This document shows, piece after piece, positions 41,533 through 50,190 of a stretch of 64,000 nucleotides of DNA. The DNA lies in NCBI RefSeq assembly GCF_030709675.1, contig NZ_JAUZQD010000007.1, positions 310,001 to 374,000 on the forward strand, in the 5' to 3' direction. The position numbers and the translations under genes are program-made. The notes beneath the pieces are model-generated. The model did not search any database. It was not told the DNA's origin and saw nothing but the letters and a program-made list of their open reading frames with translations. Numbering within the stretch: the first letter of the stretch is position 1; each line of letters starts with the position of its first letter. This stretch comes from Symbioplanes lichenis (GTDB lineage Bacteria; Actinomycetota; Actinomycetes; Mycobacteriales; Micromonosporaceae).

Positions 41533-43608
41533 ATGGCAAAGGTGACAAAAGGCTCCCCAGTGCCTCGGACCGCCGACGAGGAACTGCCCGTGCGGGAGCC
41601 CACGACGGCGACGATCCCGGCTGATGCCGTGCCGGTGAAGGCCGCGCCGGTGAAGCGCACGGCCTCCCGGGCGACTGCCGCCAAGGCCACGCCGGCCAAG
41701 ACCGCGGCGACGAAGGTGGCGGCCACGAAAGCGGCGGCGACCAAGGTGGCGGCGACCAAGGTGGCGGCGACGAAAGCGGCGGCCACCAAGGCGACCGCGA
41801 CCAAGACGACCGCGACGAAGGCCACCGCGGCGAAAGCGACCCCGGTCAAGGCGACGGCGGCGAAGGCGGCCCCGGCGAAGACGACGGCGGCCAAGGCCAC
41901 GCCCGAAAAGACGGCGAGAACGACGGTGGCCAAGGCCACGCCCGAGAAGACGGCGAGAACGGCGGCCGCCAAGGCGACGCCCGCGAAGACGGCCGCCACC
42001 AAGGCCACCCCCGCCAAGACGGCGAAGGCCACCCCCGCGAAGACCGCGAAGGCCACGCCCGCCAAGGCAGCCGCCGCCAAGGCCACCCCCGAACCCGGGG
42101 ACGGCACGGCGGCGAAGCGAACCCCGGCCCGCACCCGAGCCCGCAAAGCAGCGGAACCGGCCGCGGTCTCCGCCGGCGAGGTCGCCGAGGCGTACGCTGC
42201 GGGCAAGGCCGACGCCGCAGCGGTCTCCCCGGCGCCCAAGACCGCCGCAGCAGTCGCGCCCAAGACCGCCGACGCCGCAGCGGTTTCGCCGGCGCCCAAG
42301 ACCGCCGCCGCGAAAGCGTCCACGGTGGCCGAAGCCCCGGCCGAGGACGAACCCGTGCTGGTCACCGCGGGCCCGACCCGCCGCACCTCCCGCCGTTCGA
42401 GCGCGGCCAAGGCGCCGGCGGTCGAGCAGCCCGAAACGCCCGCCGTCACGATCCAGGCCCCGGGCGCGCCGGCTGTGACAGTGCAGACGACAGGCCCGGC
42501 CGAGGTCACTGTCCAGACCGCGGAAGCGCCCACCGCCACCGTGGCGGCACCCGACGCGCCCACCGAGGTGATGCCGGCCGTGCCGCCGATGGCCGACCCG
42601 GTTTTGCCGCCGGCCGGTGCGCCGTTCGGGGTGGGGGCGGGCTCCGGGCGTACGGAACAAATGTGGCCCGGCAGCGCACCCACCGTGCCCATGTCCGCGA
42701 TCCCGCCCGCGGGACCGATGATCATCCCGCCGCCGCCCGTGCCGCCGGAGGAGACGGACGCGGACACGGCGCCGGCCGCCCGGCGGATGGACAAGAAGCG
42801 GCGGCAGGCGGCCGTGCTCATCTTCCTGCTGCTGGCGGTGATCGTGCTGGTGGCCGGGCAGATTTTGCGCAATCACGACGACGAGACCAAGCCGTCCGGC
42901 AGCCCGGTCGTGACCGCTCAGCCCGGCGCGGCGGCACCGGCCCGGCCCAGCGCGGCGGCCAGTGCGGCGGCGGCCACCAAGCCGGCCGCCGGGGGCATCC
43001 CGCCCGACGCCGTCGACCAGCCGCCGACCAAGGCGCCGGCCAACATGAGCGCGACCGGCTTCACCTTCGTCAGCGGGTACGGCCCGGTGCTCGGCACCAC
43101 GGGCACGCTGCGCCGCTTCAAGGTCGCCGTGGAGAACCGGATCGGGCAGGGCAACGGCGGCGAGTTCGGCGACGAGATCGACCGGGTGCTCGGGGACCCG
43201 CGCAGCTGGATCGCCGCCCGCCAGTTCCGGCTGCAGCGCGTGCCGCAGACCGCCGCCTCGGAGTTCACGATCTATCTGGCCTCGGTGCAGACGACCGACA
43301 AGATGTGCGCGACCGGCGGCCTGACGACCGGCGACTTCAGCTCGTGCCGGCTGCCGGGCCAGGTCGTCATCAACCTGGCCCGCTGGCAGGACGCCGTCCC
43401 GGACTACGACGCGCCGCTCGAGGTCTACCGGGCGTACGCGATCAATCACGAGGTGGGCCACCAGCTGGGCCACGCGCACGAGGCCTGCCCCGGCAAGGGC
43501 GAGCCGGCGCCGGTGATGATGCAGCAGACGTACGGCCTCAAGGGTTGCGTGGCGAACGCCTGGCCCTATCTCGACGGCAAGCGGTATGCCGGCAACCCGG
43601 TGAGCTGA
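41533..43608 (+). CDS. DUF3152 metalloprotease-like protein with histone-H1-like cytoplasmic tail
   Basis: The 691-residue protein ends in the same DUF3152 domain (about 490-690) with HEVGHQLGHAHEAC and matching cysteines. A membrane helix (RQAAVLIFLLLAVIVLVAG) lies at about 425-442. Before it is a cytoplasmic region of some 415 residues. Residues about 35-200 are AAKATPAKT-type Lys/Ala/Pro/Thr repeats like histone H1 or bacterial HupB/HctB tails; the rest is Ala/Pro/Val-rich. The tail should be highly positive and may bind DNA, RNA or polyphosphate near the membrane. It is a tandem paralogue of the 40539 gene with the tail added. Confidence 0.82.
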   Translation: MAKVTKGSPVPRTADEELPVREPTTATIPADAVPVKAAPVKRTASRATAAKATPAKTAATKVAATKAAATKVAATKVAATKAAATKATATKTTATKATAAKATPVKATAAKAAPAKTTAAKATPEKTARTTVAKATPEKTARTAAAKATPAKTAATKATPAKTAKATPAKTAKATPAKAAAAKATPEPGDGTAAKRTPARTRARKAAEPAAVSAGEVAEAYAAGKADAAAVSPAPKTAAAVAPKTADAAAVSPAPKTAAAKASTVAEAPAEDEPVLVTAGPTRRTSRRSSAAKAPAVEQPETPAVTIQAPGAPAVTVQTTGPAEVTVQTAEAPTATVAAPDAPTEVMPAVPPMADPVLPPAGAPFGVGAGSGRTEQMWPGSAPTVPMSAIPPAGPMIIPPPPVPPEETDADTAPAARRMDKKRRQAAVLIFLLLAVIVLVAGQILRNHDDETKPSGSPVVTAQPGAAAPARPSAAASAAAATKPAAGGIPPDAVDQPPTKAPANMSATGFTFVSGYGPVLGTTGTLRRFKVAVENRIGQGNGGEFGDEIDRVLGDPRSWIAARQFRLQRVPQTAASEFTIYLASVQTTDKMCATGGLTTGDFSSCRLPGQVVINLARWQDAVPDYDAPLEVYRAYAINHEVGHQLGHAHEACPGKGEPAPVMMQQTYGLKGCVANAWPYLDGKRYAGNPVS
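41650..42100. repeat. Repeats encoding Lys/Ala/Thr-rich tail
   Basis: The DNA is a patchwork of 15- to 21-bp units such as GCGACCAAGGTGGCG and AAGGCCACCCCCGCGAAGAC. They encode AATKVAATKA and KATPAKTA repeats in the second DUF3152 gene. Confidence 0.8.
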
Positions 43609-43718
43609 CGGCGCATTCCCCGTCCCGCATGTCGGGCCGGTGTTCCTCGTCATGGAAAATCCGGCGGTCACCGAGCAACAATGGGTGCGCACCTTACCGT
43701 CAACCCGGGGAGTTCACC

Positions 43719-44900
43719 GTGTCACTGCCCCCGCTCGTCGAGCCGGCCGACTCGCTGTCGATCGACGAGATCCAGCGCTACTCCCGTCACCTGATCATTC
43801 CTGACGTCGGCATGGACGGGCAGAAGCGGCTCAAGAATTCCAGGGTGCTCGTCGTCGGCGCCGGTGGTCTCGGCTCGCCCGCGCTGCTCTATCTGGCCGC
43901 CGCGGGCGTGGGCACGCTCGGCATCGTCGACTTCGACACCGTCGACGAGTCCAACCTGCAGCGCCAGATCATCCACGGCGTCTCCGACGTCGGCCGGCCC
44001 AAGGCCGAGTCCGCCGCGGCGAGCATCGCCGAGATCAACCCGCTGGTGCAGGTGGTCATCCACAACACCGCCCTCGACGTGGACAACGTCAAGGAAATTT
44101 TCAGCCAATACGACCTGATCGTCGACGGCACGGACAACTTCGCGACGCGTTACATGGTCAACGACGCCGCGGTGCTGCTCGGCAAGCCGTACGTGTGGGG
44201 CTCGATCTACCGCTTCGACGGTCAGGCGTCCGTGTTCTGGGAGGAGCACGGTCCCTGCTACCGCTGCCTCTACCCGGAGCCCCCGCCGCCCGGCATGGTC
44301 CCGAGCTGCGCCGAGGGCGGCGTCCTCGGCGTGCTCTGCGCGTCGATCGGCTCGATCCAGGTCAACGAGGCCATCAAGCTCCTCACGGGCATCGGCGAGC
44401 CGCTGGTCGGCAAGCTGATGGTCTACGACGCCCTGGAGATGGAATACCGCAAGATCAAGGTCCGCAAGGACCCGAACTGCGCGCTCTGCGGCGAGAACCC
44501 GACGGTCACCGACCTGCTCGAGGACTACGAGGACTTCTGCGGCGCGGTCTCGACCGAGGCGCAGGAGGCGACCCTCAACGCCACGATCACGGCCAAGGAG
44601 CTCAAGGAGTGGCAGGACTCGGGCAAGGACCTGTTCCTGGTCGACGTCCGTGAGCCCGCCGAGTGGGAGATCGTGTCGATCCCGGGCGCCACGCTGATCC
44701 CCAAGGGCGAGATCCTCTCCGGCGAGGCGCTGTCCCGCTTCCCGCAGGACCGCCAGATCGTGCTGCACTGCAAGTCGGGCGTCCGCTCGGCCGAGGCCCT
44801 GGCCGCCCTCAAGCAGGCCGGCTTCAAGGACGCGGTGCACGTGCAGGGCGGCATCGTGTCGTGGGTCAACACCGTGGACCCGTCGCTGCCGTCGTACTGA
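43719..44900 (+). CDS. moeZ: MoeZ/MoeB-type adenylyltransferase with C-terminal rhodanese domain
   Basis: The 393-residue protein has an E1-like ThiF/MoeB domain: VVGAGGLGSPALLYLAAAG nucleotide loop, DESNLQRQ, DGTDNFATRY and the PSCAEGG segment. The C-terminal rhodanese domain (about 290-393) has the active loop CKSGVRSAE. It activates the C-terminus of ubiquitin-like sulfur carriers (MoaD, ThiS, CysO types) by adenylation and then passes sulfur. GGGGAG precedes GTG 43719. The position after DUF3152 genes matches the mycobacterial order (Rv3207c, Rv3206c). One Cys pair CALC is kept; the full CPxC zinc pair is partial. Confidence 0.94.
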   Translation: MSLPPLVEPADSLSIDEIQRYSRHLIIPDVGMDGQKRLKNSRVLVVGAGGLGSPALLYLAAAGVGTLGIVDFDTVDESNLQRQIIHGVSDVGRPKAESAAASIAEINPLVQVVIHNTALDVDNVKEIFSQYDLIVDGTDNFATRYMVNDAAVLLGKPYVWGSIYRFDGQASVFWEEHGPCYRCLYPEPPPPGMVPSCAEGGVLGVLCASIGSIQVNEAIKLLTGIGEPLVGKLMVYDALEMEYRKIKVRKDPNCALCGENPTVTDLLEDYEDFCGAVSTEAQEATLNATITAKELKEWQDSGKDLFLVDVREPAEWEIVSIPGATLIPKGEILSGEALSRFPQDRQIVLHCKSGVRSAEALAALKQAGFKDAVHVQGGIVSWVNTVDPSLPSY

Positions 44901-44969
44901 TCGTCACCCATTCGAGGTGCCAACTTGTGGGCGGCTCGTCCCTTTGGGGGCGGGTCGCCCTTCTTAAGT

Positions 44970-44985
44970 GCCGCTGAGCAGCGGC
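44970..44985. terminator. Small hairpin after moeZ
   Basis: GCCGCT-GAGC-AGCGGC forms a 6-bp hairpin 70 bases after the moeZ stop and 33 bases before the next start. It may be a weak terminator or an operator for the downstream gene. Confidence 0.35.
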
Positions 44986-45017
44986 GCGAACATCATCCGC
45001 GCGGTAGCGTCTCGGTC

Positions 45018-45824
45018 GTGGTCGATATGGATGCCGCGATCGGGTACGTCGTGGCGCACGGCGATCCGGTGGAGCGGGCGCGCTTGTCGTGGCTGCGCGC
45101 GGGTGCGCACCCGCCGGAGGCCGTGCTGCAGCGCATGGAGAGCGGCCAGACGGAGGCCGGCGGCTGGCCCGCGGCGGGCGACGGCTCCGTGCCCTCGATC
45201 GACGCCACCTGCTTCCGCCTCGCCGAGCTGGACGATCTCGGTGGCCTCCAGGGGCCACCCGTCGAGAAGGCCCTCGCCTGGCTCGCCTCGGTGCAACGCG
45301 AGGACGGCACCTGGCAGGAGGACGAGTCGCTCGCCGACGTGGCGCCGGTGTGGGCCGTGCCCGGCGACCCGGAGGCCACGTTCTACCAGACCGCGGTGGC
45401 CGGCTTCTGGCTGACCGTGGCCGACGTCGAGGAGCACCCGCACCACGAGGCCCCGCCCCGCTACGCGAAGGAGCTGGGCGCCGCCGCCCGGTTCGTGGTC
45501 TCCCAGCTGCGCTCGGACAACACGTGGCCGTCCTTCCTGGCGGCCGGCTGGCACGCGGCGGGGCTCCTGCACGAGCAGCAGTTCTTCTACGAGTCGGCGC
45601 GGGTGCAGCTGGTCCTGGGCGACCGGCTCGGCGACATGTCCCCGGCCGACCTCGCGGGCATGGCGGCGGCCCTGCGACGCGTCAACCTCGGCGACGACTG
45701 GCTGCTGCGGAGCGCGCGCAAGCGGCTGGCGGAGACGCAGCGTACGGACGGCGGCTGGGACAGCGACGAAGGCCCCATCTTCGACGTCAACACGACCCTC
45801 ACCGCCATCCGGGCGTGTCGCTAA
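45018..45824 (+). CDS. Single-barrel prenyltransferase/terpene-cyclase-like repeat protein
   Basis: The 268-residue protein consists of alpha/alpha-barrel repeats with the prenyltransferase/squalene-oxidase signature: SGQTEAGGWPAAGDG, REDGTWQEDES and RTDGGWDSDEG. It is half the size of squalene-hopene cyclase and lacks an obvious DxDD acid motif, so it may be a non-catalytic or single-domain relative. GTG 45018 starts the product; ATG 45027 is an alternative. It converges with proA and overlaps it by 4 bases. Confidence 0.75.
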   Translation: MVDMDAAIGYVVAHGDPVERARLSWLRAGAHPPEAVLQRMESGQTEAGGWPAAGDGSVPSIDATCFRLAELDDLGGLQGPPVEKALAWLASVQREDGTWQEDESLADVAPVWAVPGDPEATFYQTAVAGFWLTVADVEEHPHHEAPPRYAKELGAAARFVVSQLRSDNTWPSFLAAGWHAAGLLHEQQFFYESARVQLVLGDRLGDMSPADLAGMAAALRRVNLGDDWLLRSARKRLAETQRTDGGWDSDEGPIFDVNTTLTAIRACR

Positions 45825-47059
45825 CGCGTGTGACCGTTGCCCGTCACCACGTACTTGGTGGAGGTCAGCTCGGGCAGCCCCATCGGCCCGCGCGCGTGCA
45901 GCTTCTGCGTGCTGATCCCGATCTCGGCGCCGAAGCCGAACTCGCCGCCGTCGGTGAACCGCGTCGACGCGTTGATCATCACGGCGGCGGCGTCGACCCG
46001 GGCGGCGAAGCGACGGGTGGCCGCGATGCTCTCGCTGACGATCGCCTCGGTGTGCCCGGTCCCGTACGTGCGGATGTGGTCGAGCGCGTCGTCCAGCGAG
46101 TCGACCACGGCCACCGAGATGTCCGCTGACAGGTACTCCCGCCCCCAATCCTCGTCAGTCGCCGGGACGACGCCGCTCAGCTGGGCCACGCGCGGGTCGC
46201 CGTGCACCGTCACGCCCGCGTTGATCAGCTCCTCGACCACGAGCGGCAGGAACGTGTCGACCAGCTCCGCGTGGACCAGCAGCGACTCGGCCGTGTTGCA
46301 CGTGGACAGTCGCTGGGTCTTGGAGTTGAGCACCACCGCGAGGGCCTTCTCGAGGTCGGCGGCCTCGTCCACGTACACGTGGCAATTCCCGACGCCGGTC
46401 TCGATCACCGGCACGGTCGACTCCTCGACCACGGTCTTGATCAGGGACGCCCCGCCGCGCGGGATCAGCACGTCGACCAGGCCGCGGGCGCGCATGAGCT
46501 CCTTGACCGAGTCGCGGCTGCTCGCGTCGAGCAGCTGGATGGTGTCGGCGGGCAGGCCCGCGTCGGCGACGGCCTTGCGCAGCACCGAGACGATCGCCGC
46601 GTTGGAACTCATCGCCGAGCCGGAGCCGCGCAGCAGCGCCGCGTTGCCCGACTTGAGGCAGATGCCGGCCGCGTCCGCGGTCACGTTGGGCCGGCCCTCG
46701 TAGATGATGCCGACCACGCCGAACGGGACCCGGACCTGCCGCAGCTCCAGCCCGTTGGCCAGGGTCGAGCCGCGGACCACGTCGCCGACCGGGTCGGGCA
46801 GCGCGGCCAGCTGTCGCAGCCCGTCGGCCATGGCAGCGACCCGCTCGGCGGTCAGGGTCAGCCGGTCGATCATGGCGTCGGTCAGCCCGCCCGTCCGGGC
46901 GTTGTCCACGTCCACGGCGTTCGCGGCGACGATGTCCTCCGCCCGCTCGACCAGCCGCTCCGCCATCAGCAGCAGCGCGGCGTCCTTCTCCGCGCGCGTG
47001 GCGGCCGCGAGCTCGATCGCGGCGATCCGGGCATCGGCGGCCTGCTGCAACACACTCAT
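45821..47059 (-). CDS. proA: Glutamate-5-semialdehyde dehydrogenase
   Basis: The 412-residue enzyme reduces glutamyl-5-phosphate in proline synthesis. Family landmarks are VPFGVVGIIYEGRPNVT, KSGNAALLRGSGSA, PRGGASLIKTV and the catalytic Cys in LSTCNTAESLLVH. Length is close to the E. coli enzyme (417). It lies 18 bases after proB in one operon. GGGAAAG precedes ATG 47059. Confidence 0.95.
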   Translation of the reverse strand: MSVLQQAADARIAAIELAAATRAEKDAALLLMAERLVERAEDIVAANAVDVDNARTGGLTDAMIDRLTLTAERVAAMADGLRQLAALPDPVGDVVRGSTLANGLELRQVRVPFGVVGIIYEGRPNVTADAAGICLKSGNAALLRGSGSAMSSNAAIVSVLRKAVADAGLPADTIQLLDASSRDSVKELMRARGLVDVLIPRGGASLIKTVVEESTVPVIETGVGNCHVYVDEAADLEKALAVVLNSKTQRLSTCNTAESLLVHAELVDTFLPLVVEELINAGVTVHGDPRVAQLSGVVPATDEDWGREYLSADISVAVVDSLDDALDHIRTYGTGHTEAIVSESIAATRRFAARVDAAAVMINASTRFTDGGEFGFGAEIGISTQKLHARGPMGLPELTSTKYVVTGNGHTR

Positions 47060-47077
47060 GCTTTCCCTCTCACGTCG

Positions 47078-48178
47078 TCAGAGCAGAACCATGTCGTCGC
47101 GGTGGACGACCTCACGTTCGTAGCCGGGGCCCAGCTCCGAGGTGGAATGGCCGAGCAGCGCGGGGAGCTCCACGGCGTCGTAGTTGACCAGCCCGCGCGC
47201 CACCGGTGTCTCCGAGGCGGCGTCGATCAGATCGACCGGGTCACCCGCCGCGAACGAGCCGTCCACCGCGGTGATGCCCGCCGGCAGCAGCGACTTGCGC
47301 CGGACGACCACCGCGGCGACCGCCCCGGGATCCAGGTGCAGGCGCCCGCGCGGCGTCGTGGCGTGCGCCAGCCAGAACAGTCGGGCGGTGGGCCGGTGCT
47401 CCGCGGCGTGGAACAGCGTGCCGACCTCGTCACCGGTCAGCGCGGGCCCGGCCATCGGCGCGGCGGTCAGCACGACCGGGATGCCGAAGCCGGTCGCGAT
47501 CCGAGCGGCCTCCACCTTCGTGACCATCCCGCCGGTCCCGACCCCGGCCCGCCCGGCGGACCCGATCGCGATGCCTTCGAGATCGGATTCCGTACGCACA
47601 TCAGTGATCTTTTTCGACGCCGCAGCGGCCGGATCGCCGGTGTAGAGCGCGTCCACATCCGACAGCAGCACCAGCAGCTCGGCCTGCACCAGCGCGGCCA
47701 CCAGCGCGGCGAGCCGGTCGTTGTCCCCGAAGCGGATCTCCTCGGTCGCCACCGTGTCGTTCTCGTTGACGATCGGCACGGCGCCCAGGTCGAGCAGCTT
47801 GCGCAGCGTGCGATGGGCGTTGCGGTAGTGCGCGCGCCGGGTCACGTCGTCGGCGGTGAGCAGCACCTGCCCGACGGTCAGCCCGTGCCGCGCGAACCCG
47901 GCCGTGTAGCGCCCGATCAGCAGGCCCTGCCCCACCGAGGCCGCCGCCTGCTGAGTGGCCAGGTCGGCCGGGCGCCGGCGCAGCCGCAGCGGGGCCAGCC
48001 CGGCCGCGATGGCACCGCTGGAGACCAGCACCACCTCGCGCCCGTCGGCGGCCAGCTTGCCGAGGACGTCGACCAGCGCGTCGACACGCAGGTCGTCGAT
48101 GCCGCCCGCGGCCGTGGTCAGCGAGGACGACCCCACCTTCACCACGATCCGGCGCGCGCCGGTCACCTCATCTCGCAC
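47078..48178 (-). CDS. proB: Glutamate 5-kinase
   Basis: The 366-residue enzyme makes glutamyl-5-phosphate. The amino-acid kinase domain (VVKVGSSSLT, VSSGAIAAG, NENDTV, FGDNDRLAALVA, VGTGGMVTKVEAA) is followed by a C-terminal PUA domain from about residue 275. It is feedback-inhibited by proline in the family. I prefer GTG 48178 because GGAG lies 10 bases upstream; ATG 48187 has its purine run too close. It heads proBA. Confidence 0.94.
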   Translation of the reverse strand: MRDEVTGARRIVVKVGSSSLTTAAGGIDDLRVDALVDVLGKLAADGREVVLVSSGAIAAGLAPLRLRRRPADLATQQAAASVGQGLLIGRYTAGFARHGLTVGQVLLTADDVTRRAHYRNAHRTLRKLLDLGAVPIVNENDTVATEEIRFGDNDRLAALVAALVQAELLVLLSDVDALYTGDPAAAASKKITDVRTESDLEGIAIGSAGRAGVGTGGMVTKVEAARIATGFGIPVVLTAAPMAGPALTGDEVGTLFHAAEHRPTARLFWLAHATTPRGRLHLDPGAVAAVVVRRKSLLPAGITAVDGSFAAGDPVDLIDAASETPVARGLVNYDAVELPALLGHSTSELGPGYEREVVHRDDMVLL

Positions 48179-48227
48179 CCGGCCCATTCTCCTCGCCGGG
48201 GCGGGCGGAGCCGACTTCCGATCCCAT

Positions 48228-48530
48228 ATGGTGGCGATGATGACCCCGCAGGAGTACGTCGAAGAGGTCCTCAGGCTCGTCGAGAGCATCCCCGAGGGCA
48301 AAGTCATGTCCTACGGCGCCGTGGCGGACGCCCTGGCCGAGCGCTCCGGACGCAACTCCTCGCGCCTGATCGGTGCCATCATGGCCCGCCACGGCGGCGG
48401 CGTCCCGTGGCACCGGGTGGTCAACAGCGCCGGTCGGCTCCCGCCCGGTCACGAGCAGGAGGCGCGGGCGCGGTTGCTCAGCGAGGGCGTCCCCTTCCGC
48501 GGCGACCACGTCGACATGCGTCTCATGTAA
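48228..48530 (+). CDS. Alkyltransferase-like (ATL) DNA repair protein
   Basis: The 100-residue protein is an O6-alkylguanine-DNA-alkyltransferase relative: PEGKVMSYGAVADAL, the minor-groove Arg-containing segment RNSSRLIGAIMARHGGGVPWHRVVNS. The active-site Cys of MGMT (PCHRV) is Trp61 here (PWHRV), which defines ATL proteins. These bind alkylated bases and hand them to nucleotide excision repair. It is divergent from proB with 49 bp between starts. Its end overlaps the convergent TetR gene by 8 bases. Confidence 0.92.
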   Translation: MVAMMTPQEYVEEVLRLVESIPEGKVMSYGAVADALAERSGRNSSRLIGAIMARHGGGVPWHRVVNSAGRLPPGHEQEARARLLSEGVPFRGDHVDMRLM

Positions 48531-49167
48531 GACCCACCCACCTGGCGGCGCCCCGCATCTGGAATTCGAAGAAGTCGCGGCGGGCCTCGACCGTGTCCTG
48601 CAGCTGGCCGAAGAGCTCCGCGCTGATCGCGCCGCAACAGTGCAGCCAGGCGCCCATCGCACGCCCTACCACCTGCGGAGCTGTGCCCGGCGCGAAGCCG
48701 TCGGCCACGGCTTGCAGCTCGTCGGCCAGCGGGCCGGTGACGGGCTCGCCCTCGGCGACCTCGGCGGCGGCGACGATCCGGGCCAGCGCGAGGATGACCC
48801 GGGCCGCCGCCGGAACGGTGTCGCGCGGCGCCCGATAGCCCGGGACCGGGCTGCCGTAGATCAGCGCCCACTCGTGCGGGTGAGCCAGGGCCCACTCGCG
48901 AATGGCGTGACAGACGGCGAGCCACTCCCGGGGGGCGGCCTCGGCGGCGTCGCCCAGGGACCCGTACGCGTCGATGATCAGCGCCGTCAGCAGCTCGTCG
49001 CGGCTGGCGAAGTAGCGGTAGACGGCCGACGACGCCATGCCCAGGTCCCGCGCGACCGCCCGCAGCGACAGGTTCGCGCCGTCAGTGCTCAGGTGGCGGC
49101 GCGCCACGGCCTTGATCTCGTCCGTCATCTCGGCCCGGACCCGCGCCCGCAGCGAAGCAGCCTTCAT
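48523..49167 (-). CDS. TetR-family regulator with WHG-type ligand domain
   Basis: The 214-residue protein has an HTH at about 30-62 (LSLRAVARDLGMASSAVYRYFASRDELLTALI) and a C-terminal domain with the WLHCCGAISAELFGQL pattern of WHG-domain regulators. It is divergent from an epimerase-like gene, and a perfect palindrome lies between them. It likely represses that gene and itself. Confidence 0.9.
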   Translation of the reverse strand: MKAASLRARVRAEMTDEIKAVARRHLSTDGANLSLRAVARDLGMASSAVYRYFASRDELLTALIIDAYGSLGDAAEAAPREWLAVCHAIREWALAHPHEWALIYGSPVPGYRAPRDTVPAAARVILALARIVAAAEVAEGEPVTGPLADELQAVADGFAPGTAPQVVGRAMGAWLHCCGAISAELFGQLQDTVEARRDFFEFQMRGAARWVGLT

Positions 49168-49202
49168 GCCGCCAGTGTGCCACTTGCTTTCTCATTGGCT
49201 CG

Positions 49203-49222
49203 GTGCTCTCATGAGAGAGCAC
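49203..49222. promoter_or_regulatory. Perfect palindromic operator between tetR and epimerase genes
   Basis: GTGCTCTCATGAGAGAGCAC has 8-bp perfect inverted arms (GTGCTCTC/GAGAGCAC) around ATGA. It lies 36 bases from the regulator start and 20 from the epimerase start. Size and position fit a TetR-family operator. Confidence 0.75.
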
Positions 49223-49242
49223 TGCTCACAAAGGAGAACGGC

Positions 49243-50190
49243 ATGGACGTCATCCTCGGTGCCGGGCCGGTCGGAACAGCCGTGGCCCAGCAGCTCATCG
49301 CCCAAGACCGGCACGTGCGTGTCATCACCCGCAGCGGCTCCGGCCCGGCGTCGGCCGACCGGGTCGCAGCCGACGTCGCCGACCAGGACCGCCTGATCAC
49401 CCTCACCCGCGGCTCCGACGTCATCTACAACTGCGTCAACCCGCCCTACACGGCGTGGCCGAAAGCCTGGCCGCCCATGTCGGCCGCCATGATCGCCGCG
49501 GCCCGCGCGCACGACGCGGTCCTCGCGATCACCGCACCCGTCTACGCGTACGGATCCCAGCCCGGCGGCCACATGACCGAGCACACCCCACTGGCCGCCG
49601 TAGGCCGCAAGGGCCGGATCCGCCGCGCGATGTGGGAGGACGCCCGGGCCGCCGGCATCCGCACGGTCGAAGTCCGCGGCGCCGACTACCTCGGGGCCCG
49701 CACCACCGGCGTCTTCTCGGCCGTCCTCGCTCCGGCCGTCGCCAAGGGCCGCACCGCCTGGATGCCGGCCGACCTCGACGCCCCGCACTCCTGGACCTAC
49801 GCGGGCGACATGGCCACCGCCCTCGTCACCCTGGCCCGCGACGACCGCTCCTGGGGCAACGCCTGGCACGCGCCCACCCACACCGGCCTGAGCATCCGCG
49901 ACCTGGCCGGCCACTTCTTCGCCGTCACCGGCGCCCCCGAGGTCCCGCTGCGCCGCATGCCCCGCTGGATGATGCGCCGCGCCGGCCTGCTCGTCCCGAT
50001 GGCCCGCGAGCTGGCCGAGATGGACTACCAGTTCTACGGCCCGTTCCTCCTCGACACGACGGAGACGGACCGGGTCTTCGGCCTGCCGCGCACCGACCTC
50101 GACACCGTCCTCCGCGAGGAAGCCGCCAGCCTCAAAGGAGGTAACGCGGTTGACGAGCGCCTAGATGTCACTGGCATCATGGAGCCATGA
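49243..50190 (+). CDS. NAD(P)-dependent epimerase/reductase-like protein
   Basis: The 315-residue protein is an extended Rossmann-fold protein. The cofactor loop is GAGPVGTAVAQQL at the very start, and the segments YNCVNPPYTAW and APVYAYGSQ take the place of the usual NAD(P)-binding and Ser/Thr motifs. Its Tyr-x-x-x-Lys active pair is not evident, so it is likely an atypical SDR such as a nucleoside-diphosphate-sugar epimerase-like reductase. AAGGAG precedes ATG 49243. The last 15 residues run into the region before the HipA-like gene and may be altered by insertion of the lower-GC segment. Confidence 0.82.
   Translation: MDVILGAGPVGTAVAQQLIAQDRHVRVITRSGSGPASADRVAADVADQDRLITLTRGSDVIYNCVNPPYTAWPKAWPPMSAAMIAAARAHDAVLAITAPVYAYGSQPGGHMTEHTPLAAVGRKGRIRRAMWEDARAAGIRTVEVRGADYLGARTTGVFSAVLAPAVAKGRTAWMPADLDAPHSWTYAGDMATALVTLARDDRSWGNAWHAPTHTGLSIRDLAGHFFAVTGAPEVPLRRMPRWMMRRAGLLVPMARELAEMDYQFYGPFLLDTTETDRVFGLPRTDLDTVLREEAASLKGGNAVDERLDVTGIMEP

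Noticed and set aside
50150..50186. TTGACG-type promoter just before the HipA-like gene
   Set aside because: A -35-like hexamer is present but no convincing -10 at proper spacing.
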